Of a stretch of 64,000 bases of DNA, positions 15,586 through 24,052 are shown piece after piece. The position numbers and the translations under genes are program-made. Position 1 is the first letter of the stretch. The number at the start of each line of letters is the position of its first letter. The notes under the pieces were generated by a model. The model searched no databases. It was not told the DNA's origin and saw only the letters and a list, made by a program, of their open reading frames with translations. Source of the stretch: Bdellovibrio sp. (GTDB taxonomy: Bacteria; Myxococcota; SpSt-1050); NCBI GenBank assembly GCA_020725805.1, contig DYEF01000046.1, forward strand, positions 1-64,000, written 5' to 3'.

Positions 15586-17486
15586 TTCTTCTCTTCGTTC
15601 AGAAGATTGTTCAAAGAGGAATCTCCCCAGTACTGACCTATACTAAGGTCGACGTCTATCTCTATCTCCCTGAGTATCTGTCTCGACGCCTCTTTCATTA
15701 AATCTCTGCCGGTTCCGGCAACCTCCGCCGCACACGCTCTGTCGGCCTCGATCAGAATTTCGTCGTGAACGATATTTACTATGTGCGCATTCAGACCCTT
15801 TTCAGTTAGTGCTTCATCTATATTGCTGATCGAGAGCTTCATAATGTCCGCCGCAGTCCCCTGAACAGGCATATTTCTTATGAAACGGTAAAGTTCCTGA
15901 ATCCTGAAATCGATATCGCGTACTGCCTTCCTTAACGGGGCATCCTCGTTTATTACATTCAGTAGTCTCCTGAGATACATTTCGTCGGACGGGACTCCTC
16001 TTTTGAAATACTCCTCCTCGAGTGCCTTGAGAACCAGCGTTTTGTATATCTCCGAGTCAGACCTGCCCGTTTTCCGTGCTATCTCACCAAGTATCTTTTT
16101 CCTCACATCTGTTATGGTCCCGAACGGATTCAGAAGGCATCTTCTGCCGGCAAGTGTGCGGAGTTCTCCCGTCTGCAACGCTGTATTGATTGTGTTCTGA
16201 ATATACGAATGAAGTGACGGAAAAACCATATAGTATGTATTGATGAGTTTTGTTGCCTCCATTTTATCGGTTCCTAATCTCCTTGCGAGTCCCTGCGCAG
16301 TCATACCATAGATGATTCCGAAGTTTATTGCCTTTGCGCGCCTTCTCAGTTCGGGGTTCTCTGTCTTGCTCACCTTTTTTGAAAACATCAGTTCCGCGAC
16401 ATATGAGTGCAGGTCGAGTCTCTTTCTGAAGGCCTTCAGAAAGTGCGGGTCTTTTGAGAGGGCGGCCAGAACACCGAGTTCGAAGGTCGAGAAATCGAGT
16501 GTGATTATCACTCGTCCCTGTGGTGCCGAAAAATACTCCCTGAATATCCTTGTCTTGGGAATGGCAAAGAGGTTTGGTGACTGGGATGATGTCCTTCCGG
16601 AGGCGGATGAAATCTGAATGAATCTGCTGTGAATCCTCGATTCGGGTAGTGTTATGCGCTTTATCAGTTCATTTGCATTCTGGCAGAGAATATGTGCCGG
16701 GTCCTTATAGTTTTTTTCAAACTCTAAGAGCAGATTTTCAAGCCGTATATTTCCCTTTACTCCGTAATTGAAGAGTTTTGCCACCTCTTTCTCGTCGAGC
16801 AGGCTTTCTTCTCCCAGAAGACTTGTTTCACGCGCGCCGCTCAGGAGTCTCGTAAAACCTTTTATGTCAAAATATATTCCGTAGTGCTGAATTCCGGCGA
16901 GACTCTTTATAAGATTGCTCTCGATTCTCGATACCCTCTCGAGCGAGGCGGCCTTGATCTTTTTTACCTGCTCCAGAAAAATTCTGTAAATTACCAGCAG
17001 CTCAATTCTCATATACTCGAGCATCTGCTCACTTATATCGCCGCTGAAATTGTCGAGCAGAATTCTCTTCCCCTTCTCGGCCTTAAAGCCGAGGTATTTC
17101 TCGGAGAGGTCATCCAGCCCTTTAAGTTCGGACGGAAAGAAGTAATTATTCGTAATCAGCTGTTCGAGCAGGAGGATGTCCGTGATATTTGTGATTTTTG
17201 TCTTTTTGTAGCGGTAGACATTGAGTATTATGTCGTATGCCGAAGACATAACCTTCAGGTTTTTTGAGCCGAGAATATCACAGAGTGTACCAGTTCCGCA
17301 CTTTCTGATGTCGAATACATAGTGAATCTTCTCTGTGCCTGCAAGAAGGAGTACAGGTTTTACGGTCTCCTTTTCGGAAAAAAAGAATATATCCAGAGCG
17401 ATGATTGGAAGAAGCGAAATCTCTTTTACGGAGTGAACCGCCTCATCGCTGTTGTTAATGAGTTTAAGACCTGTATTTCTCAGCAT
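15582..17486 (-). CDS. Family A DNA polymerase, Klenow-like, divergent
   Basis: The 634-residue protein corresponds to the Klenow part of DNA polymerase I and has no 5' nuclease. The N-terminal 3'-5' exonuclease region is degenerate: the first motif reads LDIFFF (Asp32 but no Glu), and the third lacks the catalytic Asp, so proofreading is probably absent. Polymerase blocks are recognisable: SGRTSSQSPNLFAIP (297-310), motif A DFSTFELG (331-338), motif B RRRAKAINFGIIYG (381-394) and motif C VHDE. In motif A the usual QIELR is TFELG, so the conserved Arg is replaced by Gly. A specialised repair polymerase is more likely than the replicative Pol I. Translation probably begins only about eight bases after the predicted transcript start. 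Confidence 0.85.
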   Translation of the reverse strand: MLRNTGLKLINNSDEAVHSVKEISLLPIIALDIFFFSEKETVKPVLLLAGTEKIHYVFDIRKCGTGTLCDILGSKNLKVMSSAYDIILNVYRYKKTKITNITDILLLEQLITNNYFFPSELKGLDDLSEKYLGFKAEKGKRILLDNFSGDISEQMLEYMRIELLVIYRIFLEQVKKIKAASLERVSRIESNLIKSLAGIQHYGIYFDIKGFTRLLSGARETSLLGEESLLDEKEVAKLFNYGVKGNIRLENLLLEFEKNYKDPAHILCQNANELIKRITLPESRIHSRFIQISSASGRTSSQSPNLFAIPKTRIFREYFSAPQGRVIITLDFSTFELGVLAALSKDPHFLKAFRKRLDLHSYVAELMFSKKVSKTENPELRRRAKAINFGIIYGMTAQGLARRLGTDKMEATKLINTYYMVFPSLHSYIQNTINTALQTGELRTLAGRRCLLNPFGTITDVRKKILGEIARKTGRSDSEIYKTLVLKALEEEYFKRGVPSDEMYLRRLLNVINEDAPLRKAVRDIDFRIQELYRFIRNMPVQGTAADIMKLSISNIDEALTEKGLNAHIVNIVHDEILIEADRACAAEVAGTGRDLMKEASRQILREIEIDVDLSIGQYWGDSSLNNLLNEEKK

Positions 17487-17500
17487 ATCGTCAATTCTGA

Positions 17501-17529
17501 TTTATATATTGAGGATTATTCTTTGTCAA
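17501..17529 (-). promoter_or_regulatory. Strong sigma70-type promoter for the family A polymerase gene
   Basis: On the minus strand a perfect TTGACA (17529-17524) and TATAAA (17506-17501, five of six matches) are separated by exactly 17 bases. The start codon at 17486 is only 14 bases after the -10, so the mRNA leader would be very short and there is no clear ribosome binding site. Confidence 0.55.
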
Positions 17530-17681
17530 AGACAGTTATTCTTCCGTTTTCCTTTTGCAGATTTGTGGTCTCTCTTTGTTCTGTCTACCTCTGATACCGG
17601 TCAGGTCATAGAGATGCAGTAAGAGACGTATTTAATTTCTGTAATCCCTTAATCTTACATATTTGCAGAAGAGACGGAAAA

Positions 17682-19001
17682 CTAATCGGACGGCTCTATC
17701 AGGATTTCACAATCCTCATTTCTGCACATAAGTATTTTGGATGCCTCCTCTCCATAGTATTTATCCAGTATTTCCGGAAGTTTCGGATTGCTGATATGAC
17801 CGGAAAAGATAAGTCTATTGGCCCTGATTCCGCACTCGCTAAGCCCTGCTACTGCCTCTTCCGAACTCCTTCTCGATATGACATATCTTGCCGACACGGG
17901 AGGACATACCGGGGTGTCGTTGTATATGTAGACATAAAAACCTTCAAAATTGATCAGAATATCTCCGCCTTCCGACCTGCTGATATTCGTATCCGCCTTT
18001 TGTATATAGAGATGGTCTTTGAGATATGTGTCATCCGGTAGTCCGGCATTTGTGTAAAAGACTTTAATAATTCTTTTCTTTCGCAGAAATTCAACGGAGC
18101 GTCTCTGGTCATTCCCTGTTGCATTTTTGTCGGCGATAAGATGCGCCCTGTGCTCACCGTCGATAAGGGTTATGATGCCGCCTCTCACCATAAGAAGGGG
18201 TTTTGTATTGTTTTTTGCAATCCTGTCCGTAACAAGTATTGTCAGAATCAGAACGGATATCAAAGCGGGTATAACGAATTTTTTCAGGGGAATCCTGTTT
18301 CTGAATATCAGGACAAAGAGCAGAACATAGAAAACCACTATCTCGGCAGACGAGGGTCTGAATACCTTAATATGGGAGAGCGGAATAGATGCAAAGAGAC
18401 TGTTGATTCTGTAAAAATGTTCAAGAGATATAAATGCCCCGTTCAGAAAGAATTCTGAGAGTGAGTGGGAAATGCCGAAAAATATCACACCGGCCGTAAT
18501 CATAGGGAGAGATATCAGTCCGGCAAAGGGTACGAGTATAATGTTTGCGATTATGCCAGATACGGATATTATTCCGAAGTGAAAGGCTACGGCGGGGAGT
18601 GTAAAGAGAGAGGCCGCAACGGAAGTCAATGTGAGTATTTTGAGATAACCGGATATTTTTTGGGGGATTGATGTTTCCGTTGATATATTATCGGGACTAA
18701 ACGAAGGGACGAATGTAATTATTCCGAGAACCGACAGGAAGGAGAGCTGGAAGCCGATATCTCGCAGCGAATCGGGTGCAAACGATGTAATAATGATAAA
18801 TGCAAAGCACAAAGAGGAGAGAATATCCCGTTCACGCTCTACAAGGACAGATATGAGATATACCACAACCATTATGGTCGCCCGGACTACCGAAGGGGAA
18901 TTCCCGAAGTAAAGGGAGACGATGATCATCAGCGGAATCAGAACTGCCGAGGATAACTTTCTGAGTGAGAATGGTTTTATGAATGTCAGAGGAAAAAGCA
19001 A
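17682..19001 (-). CDS. comEC: ComEC/Rec2 DNA-uptake channel, C-terminal part (frameshifted gene)
   Basis: ComEC forms the inner-membrane channel for incoming single-stranded DNA in natural transformation. A TTG at 19001 would give 439 residues, but the same frame stays open to 19277 and encodes the start of the competence domain there (RGDTGRILTALSTGN, SGTSHILAISGTHIGLI). The real gene therefore joins the fragment at 19223-19723 through a frameshift near 19230-19277. Multiple membrane helices follow. The C-terminal domain is beta-lactamase-like in position but lacks the HxHxDH metal motif, so it should have no nuclease activity. The joined protein would have about 690 residues, a normal ComEC length. 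Sequencing error and real pseudogene are both possible. Confidence 0.75.
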   Translation of the reverse strand: MLFPLTFIKPFSLRKLSSAVLIPLMIIVSLYFGNSPSVVRATIMVVVYLISVLVERERDILSSLCFAFIIITSFAPDSLRDIGFQLSFLSVLGIITFVPSFSPDNISTETSIPQKISGYLKILTLTSVAASLFTLPAVAFHFGIISVSGIIANIILVPFAGLISLPMITAGVIFFGISHSLSEFFLNGAFISLEHFYRINSLFASIPLSHIKVFRPSSAEIVVFYVLLFVLIFRNRIPLKKFVIPALISVLILTILVTDRIAKNNTKPLLMVRGGIITLIDGEHRAHLIADKNATGNDQRRSVEFLRKKRIIKVFYTNAGLPDDTYLKDHLYIQKADTNISRSEGGDILINFEGFYVYIYNDTPVCPPVSARYVISRRSSEEAVAGLSECGIRANRLIFSGHISNPKLPEILDKYYGEEASKILMCRNEDCEILIEPSD

Positions 19002-19222
19002 TACTTTCAGCAGATAATAGAGCAGGGCGGCAATTAGTCCTATGTGTGTCCCGCTTATGGCAAGTATGTGGGATGTTCCGGACTGCGCAAATATGCGGCG
19101 GACATCGTACGAAAGTTCCTTTGAATTTCCTGTTGAGAGGGCAGTCAGAATCCGGCCTGTATCTCCCCTGTATCTGGTAAATATAAATTCGCTGATATTC
19201 TTTTTGTATTCGTCGATGCTAT

Positions 19223-19723
19223 TTAAAAAGCCGAAACTCTTTCTTCCTCCCTTCCGATACAGGTCTTGAGGCCGTCTTCACCTGTAAAGTATCTGCATCT
19301 TCCCCGTATTAAATCTCCTCTGATTGCCTCTGCAAGCGGGACAGGAGCGATATACTGCATTCCGAAACTTTTTACGTAGAGTTTTTCATCCACTATATAA
19401 CGCTGTACGTTTATCTGATAAATGGTATTTCTGTTGCCGTATGCCGGACTCCCCGTTACATATCCGTCAAAGGTTATTACCGAATTTTTGATGTCGGGCA
19501 GGACCGGGTCCCGCATATTAACTGAAGGGATAAGTGCGCCATATAATATTCCGCCAACAAGTATAAAGATAATGTTGGGTCTTTTATTTCTGATTATCAG
19601 AAAAAGAGTTGTACAAAGATAAAGAATTATCAGCGGCAGTGTAAAACTGACAGGGAGCCTGTTGTCCGAAAACAGAAGGAGCGAAAAAAAGTATGCAGCT
19701 GAAAAAACGTAAATATGAGCCAT
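19223..19723 (-). CDS. comEC: ComEC N-terminal part (DUF4131 region), separated by a frameshift
   Basis: The 166-residue frame has three N-terminal membrane helices followed by an OB-like extracytoplasmic segment (SVITFDGYVTGSP; AIRGDLIRGRCRYF), which is the DUF4131 region at the start of ComEC. It ends out of frame at a purine-rich run (GGAAGGGAGGAAGAAAGAG on the minus strand). In the neighbouring frame the same bases continue as SFGFLNSIDEY and lead into the competence domain. See the C-terminal entry at 17682-19001. Confidence 0.7.
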   Translation of the reverse strand: MAHIYVFSAAYFFSLLLFSDNRLPVSFTLPLIILYLCTTLFLIIRNKRPNIIFILVGGILYGALIPSVNMRDPVLPDIKNSVITFDGYVTGSPAYGNRNTIYQINVQRYIVDEKLYVKSFGMQYIAPVPLAEAIRGDLIRGRCRYFTGEDGLKTCIGREEERVSAF

Positions 19724-19990
19724 ACTACGGTATATAAGTCGTTTGAACGTCAGTTCCTTATCAGAAAATGAAGAGTTTTCATATAAAAAATTCTGTTTTC
19801 TTTAATCTGCCGGCTGGACAGATATCAGATGTTCGGGGTCAGTATCAGGAGGTATATTGTGTAATGGTTGTGTAAATGTAATCGGTTACATATGGGTAAT
19901 GTCTGCTTTGAGAAATGTTTACTTTTTGCAAATTGTGCTTTACAAGTGTGTAATAATTGTATATACGGATATATGCTGTAAATTCTGGAA

Positions 19991-22405
19991 GTGAAGCTAA
20001 GTCTTTACATAATATTCTTTTTTATATTCTCCTTTTTGCTTTGGGCAGAGCCGGAAAAGATAACTGTAATTATTGATAATAATTACCCTCCGTATTCATT
20101 TACTGATGAAAAGGGGAATCTTCAGGGTATCTCCATCGACCTCTGGCGTGAATGGGAGAGAGAAACGGGTATCAAGGCAGCACTTACCGGTACGAACTGG
20201 TCTGATGCCCTTGCAAGAATGGAGAACGGGGAGTTTGATGTAATAGATACTATTTTTTATACGGAAGAACGGGCGAAGAAGTATGATTTTTCGAAACCGT
20301 ATGCAAGAATCGATGTTGTGATCTTCTTCGAAAATTCCATCTCCGGCATTACTGATGTACTATCCCTTAAGGGACTTATGGTTGGTGTAAAGAAGGGAGA
20401 CTCCGATATCGATTTTCTCAGAAAGAACGGGGTTGAGTATCTGACAGAGTTTGATAACTATGAGGATGTTGTAGTTGCAGCAAAGAACAGAAGGGTGAAG
20501 ATATTCGTTATTGATAAACCTCCCGGAATTTACTACCTGTTAAAACACAAGGCAGAGAATGACTTCAGGTTTTCGGACCCTTTGTACTACGGTGAGTTTC
20601 ACAGGGCAGTCAGAAAAGGGAATAGGGATCTTCTTGAGACTGTTGAAAAAGGGTTCGGAAAGATACAGGCAGAAAAGATTGCCGCAATAAATGAAAAATG
20701 GCTTGGCAGACCTATTGCAGGGAAGGGATATACAAAGGTACTCAAGATTCTCCTCTTTGCTGTGTCTGTTCTGGTAATACTGCTGCTGATGACATATCTC
20801 TGGATATTTTCACTCAGAAGGGCGGTCAGGGAGAGGACATTGCTTCTGAATATAGAAAAGGAGAGGGCTGAGAATTTTGCAAGAGAACTTCTGAAGAGCG
20901 AGAAAAGATTCGCAAATCTTTATAACAATATCTCCGATATCATCTATACAATCAGGCTTGACGGGCAGTTGCTCGAGATGAATCCGAGGGGGTTGGAGAG
21001 GCTCGGTTGCAGCGAAACAGAACTGAAGAAATTGCGGATGGAAGACCTTGTATTACCTGAGGATCTGGAGAAGGCAAAGGAAGGGATGCGGTCCAGACTG
21101 AAAGGTGACGACAATCCCAAAGAGTTCAGAATCAGGACCAAAAGCGGTGAAGTTATTACTCTGGAGACGAGAGGGACACTTTTATACGAAGATAATAAAC
21201 CTTATGCCATTCAGGCAATAGCAAGGGATATAACAAAGCAGAAGCTGATGGAGGAGAGACTTCTCGAGTCGCAGAAACTCGAATCTCTGGGACTTCTCGC
21301 CGGTGGTATTGCACATGATTTCAACAATATTCTTATGGGTATAATCAACTACATTGAGTTCATAAAGAAGGACTACGGGAATAAGGATCTGTTTATGTCG
21401 GATATCAATTACCTGAGAAATTCTGCGGACCGTGCTGCAAGACTTGTTCAGCAGCTTCTCGGCTTTTCCAGAAAACAGATGATTCTTCCACAGCCGCTAT
21501 ACATAAATGAACTGATTATGAATTTTCAGAATTCGCTCTTTAAGTTTCTGGGTGAAAATATAAAGATTATGTTCTCTCTCTCGGAAAAGAACCCTGTGAT
21601 ATTCGCCGACAAATCCCAGATCGAACAGATACTTATGAATATTGTGGTCAACTCGAAGGATGCAATGCCGAACGGCGGAAGGATTACTATTACTACCGAT
21701 GTCGTCTGTCTTGAAAACGAAGCTGAGGGTAACCGTCTCTATAACGGTGATTTCGTACTGGTCTCCGTCAGGGATACAGGGTGCGGAATAAGTGAGGAGA
21801 ATCTGAAAAGAGTCTTTGAACCGTTTTTTACAACCAAACCAGTCGGGAAGGGGACCGGTCTCGGATTGTCTATGGTCTACGGGGCAATGCAGCAGAACAA
21901 TGGATTTGTAAGAATTATGAGCAGGCTAAACAGCGGGACTGAGGTTAGGCTATATTTTCCTCTTTCGGAGAAGGTGTGTGATGAGAAGATATCCTTAAAA
22001 CCGACAGGTACATATTCCGGTAATTTTGCTACGATTCTCTTGGTCGAGGATGATGACGAGGTGCGCTCTGTAATCCGTCAGATTCTGAATGCACACAACT
22101 TCAACGTTATAGAGGCAAAAGACGCCGGAGAAGCCCTAAGGGAGTTCGAAAACAATTCGGACCTGATAAGGCTGGTAATCTCCGATATTATAATGCCGGA
22201 TAAAACAGGCGTTGAACTGAAAAATATAATTTCAGGAAAGTATAAGGATGTCAAATTCCTTTTTATAACAGGTTATTCGGAAGAGGTGCTCCTCTCAAAA
22301 GGAGTTGAGACAGGTAAGACCGAGATACTTTATAAGCCATTCAATTCCGAAAGGATTCTCTCGGCAATCGGAAAGATTCTGGGTCCCGACATCAGACCCC
22401 TGTGA
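19991..22405 (+). CDS. Hybrid histidine kinase with periplasmic solute-binding sensor
   Basis: The 804-residue protein begins at a GTG. Order of parts: signal sequence; a family 3 solute-binding domain (about 20-245; [21 protein letters not shown]) that probably senses an amino acid or similar solute; a membrane helix (about 255-280); a PAS domain (about 310-420); a HisKA domain with the phospho-acceptor in [11 protein letters not shown]; an HATPase domain ([22 protein letters not shown]); and a C-terminal receiver (LLVEDDDEV, acceptor Asp in [10 protein letters not shown]). It is transcribed alone from an AT-rich 267-base intergenic region. Its stop overlaps the convergent speB gene by 14 bases. 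No dedicated output regulator is adjacent. Confidence 0.9.
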   Translation: MKLSLYIIFFFIFSFLLWAEPEKITVIIDNNYPPYSFTDEKGNLQGISIDLWREWERETGIKAALTGTNWSDALARMENGEFDVIDTIFYTEERAKKYDFSKPYARIDVVIFFENSISGITDVLSLKGLMVGVKKGDSDIDFLRKNGVEYLTEFDNYEDVVVAAKNRRVKIFVIDKPPGIYYLLKHKAENDFRFSDPLYYGEFHRAVRKGNRDLLETVEKGFGKIQAEKIAAINEKWLGRPIAGKGYTKVLKILLFAVSVLVILLLMTYLWIFSLRRAVRERTLLLNIEKERAENFARELLKSEKRFANLYNNISDIIYTIRLDGQLLEMNPRGLERLGCSETELKKLRMEDLVLPEDLEKAKEGMRSRLKGDDNPKEFRIRTKSGEVITLETRGTLLYEDNKPYAIQAIARDITKQKLMEERLLESQKLESLGLLAGGIAHDFNNILMGIINYIEFIKKDYGNKDLFMSDINYLRNSADRAARLVQQLLGFSRKQMILPQPLYINELIMNFQNSLFKFLGENIKIMFSLSEKNPVIFADKSQIEQILMNIVVNSKDAMPNGGRITITTDVVCLENEAEGNRLYNGDFVLVSVRDTGCGISEENLKRVFEPFFTTKPVGKGTGLGLSMVYGAMQQNNGFVRIMSRLNSGTEVRLYFPLSEKVCDEKISLKPTGTYSGNFATILLVEDDDEVRSVIRQILNAHNFNVIEAKDAGEALREFENNSDLIRLVISDIIMPDKTGVELKNIISGKYKDVKFLFITGYSEEVLLSKGVETGKTEILYKPFNSERILSAIGKILGPDIRPL

Positions 22406-23273
22406 TTTTCTTTATGAAATATTTGTAACCGATTAATTTGTAAGTCAGTTTTGCGGCCAGAAAATCGGAAGAGACGTCGGGCGGGAGGGGAGAGAGTTCT
22501 ACCACATCGGCGCCTACTACGTTTCTGGTGGCAAATACTTTTTTCAGAAGGGACGTAAGGTCATACCAGAGCATACCCCCGGGTTCCGGCGTACCGACTG
22601 CCGGCATAACAGAAGGGTCGAGACCGTCGAGGTCGATTGTGATATATACATTGTCACTCAGAAGGTTCAGGACTTCTTCAGAGTAATTCTGTTTTTCCCT
22701 GATGTAATCGGCATAGAATATCTTTATTTTGTTCTTTCTGATATAGACTGATTCCTCCTCGGACATAGAGCGGATTCCTACCTGAACGGCCGGACACATT
22801 TCCCTTATTCTTCTCATTACACAGGCATGATTATATTTCGTGCCCTCGTAGGTATCTCTCAGGTCCGAGTGGGCGTCAATCTGCAGAACAGAGAGATTTT
22901 TATATTTCTTTACGAGATTCCGCACTATACCTGTTGTAATTGAGTGTTCTCCGCCGAGGGTAATGAGAAACTTGTTCTCCTGAATAAATCTTTTTGAGGC
23001 CTTTTCGATTACCGAAATCATCTTCTCCGGCGAAGACATTACCGGCTCGAGTTCGTCCGTTGTGTGGATTCCGACCCTGTATGGCGAGGCAGCAAGTTCG
23101 ATGTCATAAAATTCAAGCGCCTTCGATGCCGAAATGATAGCCGAGGGACCGCCGCGTGAACCGGCCCTGTACGAGAGTGTGGAATCGTATGGAACCGGAA
23201 AGATTACGACCTTACTCTTTTTGTAATCTGTATATTCTGCGCTGAAACCGCCGAAGTTATATGGAATGAACAT
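22392..23273 (-). CDS. speB: Agmatinase (ureohydrolase family)
   Basis: The 293-residue enzyme hydrolyses agmatine to putrescine and urea with a di-manganese centre. Metal-ligand blocks are complete: GGEHSITTG, DAHSDLRDTYEG with the loop continuing NHAC, and DLDGLDPSVMPAVGTPEPGG. Arginase and guanidinobutyrase share the fold. The preceding pyruvoyl-dependent arginine decarboxylase gene, 12 bases away, makes agmatinase the natural reading, so the pair converts arginine to putrescine. Confidence 0.93.
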   Translation of the reverse strand: MFIPYNFGGFSAEYTDYKKSKVVIFPVPYDSTLSYRAGSRGGPSAIISASKALEFYDIELAASPYRVGIHTTDELEPVMSSPEKMISVIEKASKRFIQENKFLITLGGEHSITTGIVRNLVKKYKNLSVLQIDAHSDLRDTYEGTKYNHACVMRRIREMCPAVQVGIRSMSEEESVYIRKNKIKIFYADYIREKQNYSEEVLNLLSDNVYITIDLDGLDPSVMPAVGTPEPGGMLWYDLTSLLKKVFATRNVVGADVVELSPLPPDVSSDFLAAKLTYKLIGYKYFIKKITGV

Positions 23274-23285
23274 AAAGAACTCTGT

Positions 23286-23924
23286 TTACTTTTCTTCTAT
23301 TATGGGGAGGAGCTGCGGCTCGGCGACCTTCTTCCTCTGAATCTTACTTCTGAGTTCCTTCTTGACTTCATCGTCGATATATACAAATACCGCACCGGCA
23401 ACTACGGTCGTCCATAGTCCGTTTTTATCTCCCTCTGCTGACTGGGTGATGTTTCTTGTGCGGATTATCTTTCCGCTCATTCTGTATATCTCTTTTCGTT
23501 CATCGTAGGCGGTATTAGGATCGAACTGAATTCCGAGAGTGCTGGCAAGCATCGTGGCGGCAAGGTCCTCGGAGTAATCACCTGACTTCTTCTCGGTCTC
23601 TCCGTATCCATGATGCTCCGATATATATCCGTAGTGGTCTCCCTGTGCAGGTACTGCAAGGCCGATGGAGGCACATATCAGTCTGTTGGGCTCATTTGTG
23701 GAGTTCTGTGCGAGGACGATATATGTTATCTGGCCGGGTTTGAGCGCAGCGATTCCTCTCGAGCGCGGAATAATCTTGCAGTTGGGAGGAAATATGGAAG
23801 ATACCCGTACGAGATTGCATTTTTCGATTCCGGCATCCCTTAAGGCCATCTCGAATGACTGAAGTTTTTCCCTGTGTCTGCCTACTCCCCTCGTAAAAAA
23901 GACTCTGTTTGGTACAAAATTCAA
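23286..23924 (-). CDS. Pyruvoyl-dependent arginine decarboxylase
   Basis: The 212-residue proenzyme cleaves itself to create a pyruvoyl group and then decarboxylates arginine to agmatine. The self-cleavage site is RVSSIFPP (Ser42-Ser43), and the conserved block [11 protein letters not shown] follows. The start is a TTG at 23924, supported by AAGGAGGAGAAGAA before it. This family is common in archaea and patchy in bacteria. It forms a two-gene operon with speB for polyamine synthesis and is divergent from the lipoprotein gene at 24053. Confidence 0.93.
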   Translation of the reverse strand: MNFVPNRVFFTRGVGRHREKLQSFEMALRDAGIEKCNLVRVSSIFPPNCKIIPRSRGIAALKPGQITYIVLAQNSTNEPNRLICASIGLAVPAQGDHYGYISEHHGYGETEKKSGDYSEDLAATMLASTLGIQFDPNTAYDERKEIYRMSGKIIRTRNITQSAEGDKNGLWTTVVAGAVFVYIDDEVKKELRSKIQRKKVAEPQLLPIIEEK

Positions 23925-24000
23925 TTCTTCTCCTCCTTAAGAAATCCCTGAGATGCTTTATCTAAATTAAATTTACAATTTGTCAATAAAATATTTATAT

Positions 24001-24029
24001 TTGCTTATAAGTAAGGGTTATAGTAAAAT
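24001..24029 (+). promoter_or_regulatory. Possible promoter for the Gly-rich lipoprotein gene
   Basis: TTGCTT (24001-24006) and TAAAAT (24024-24029) lie 17 bases apart in very AT-rich sequence just before the GGAGG site of the next gene. The -35 matches only three consensus positions. Confidence 0.3.
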
Positions 24030-24052
24030 ATATATATAAGTTCGGAGGAAGT

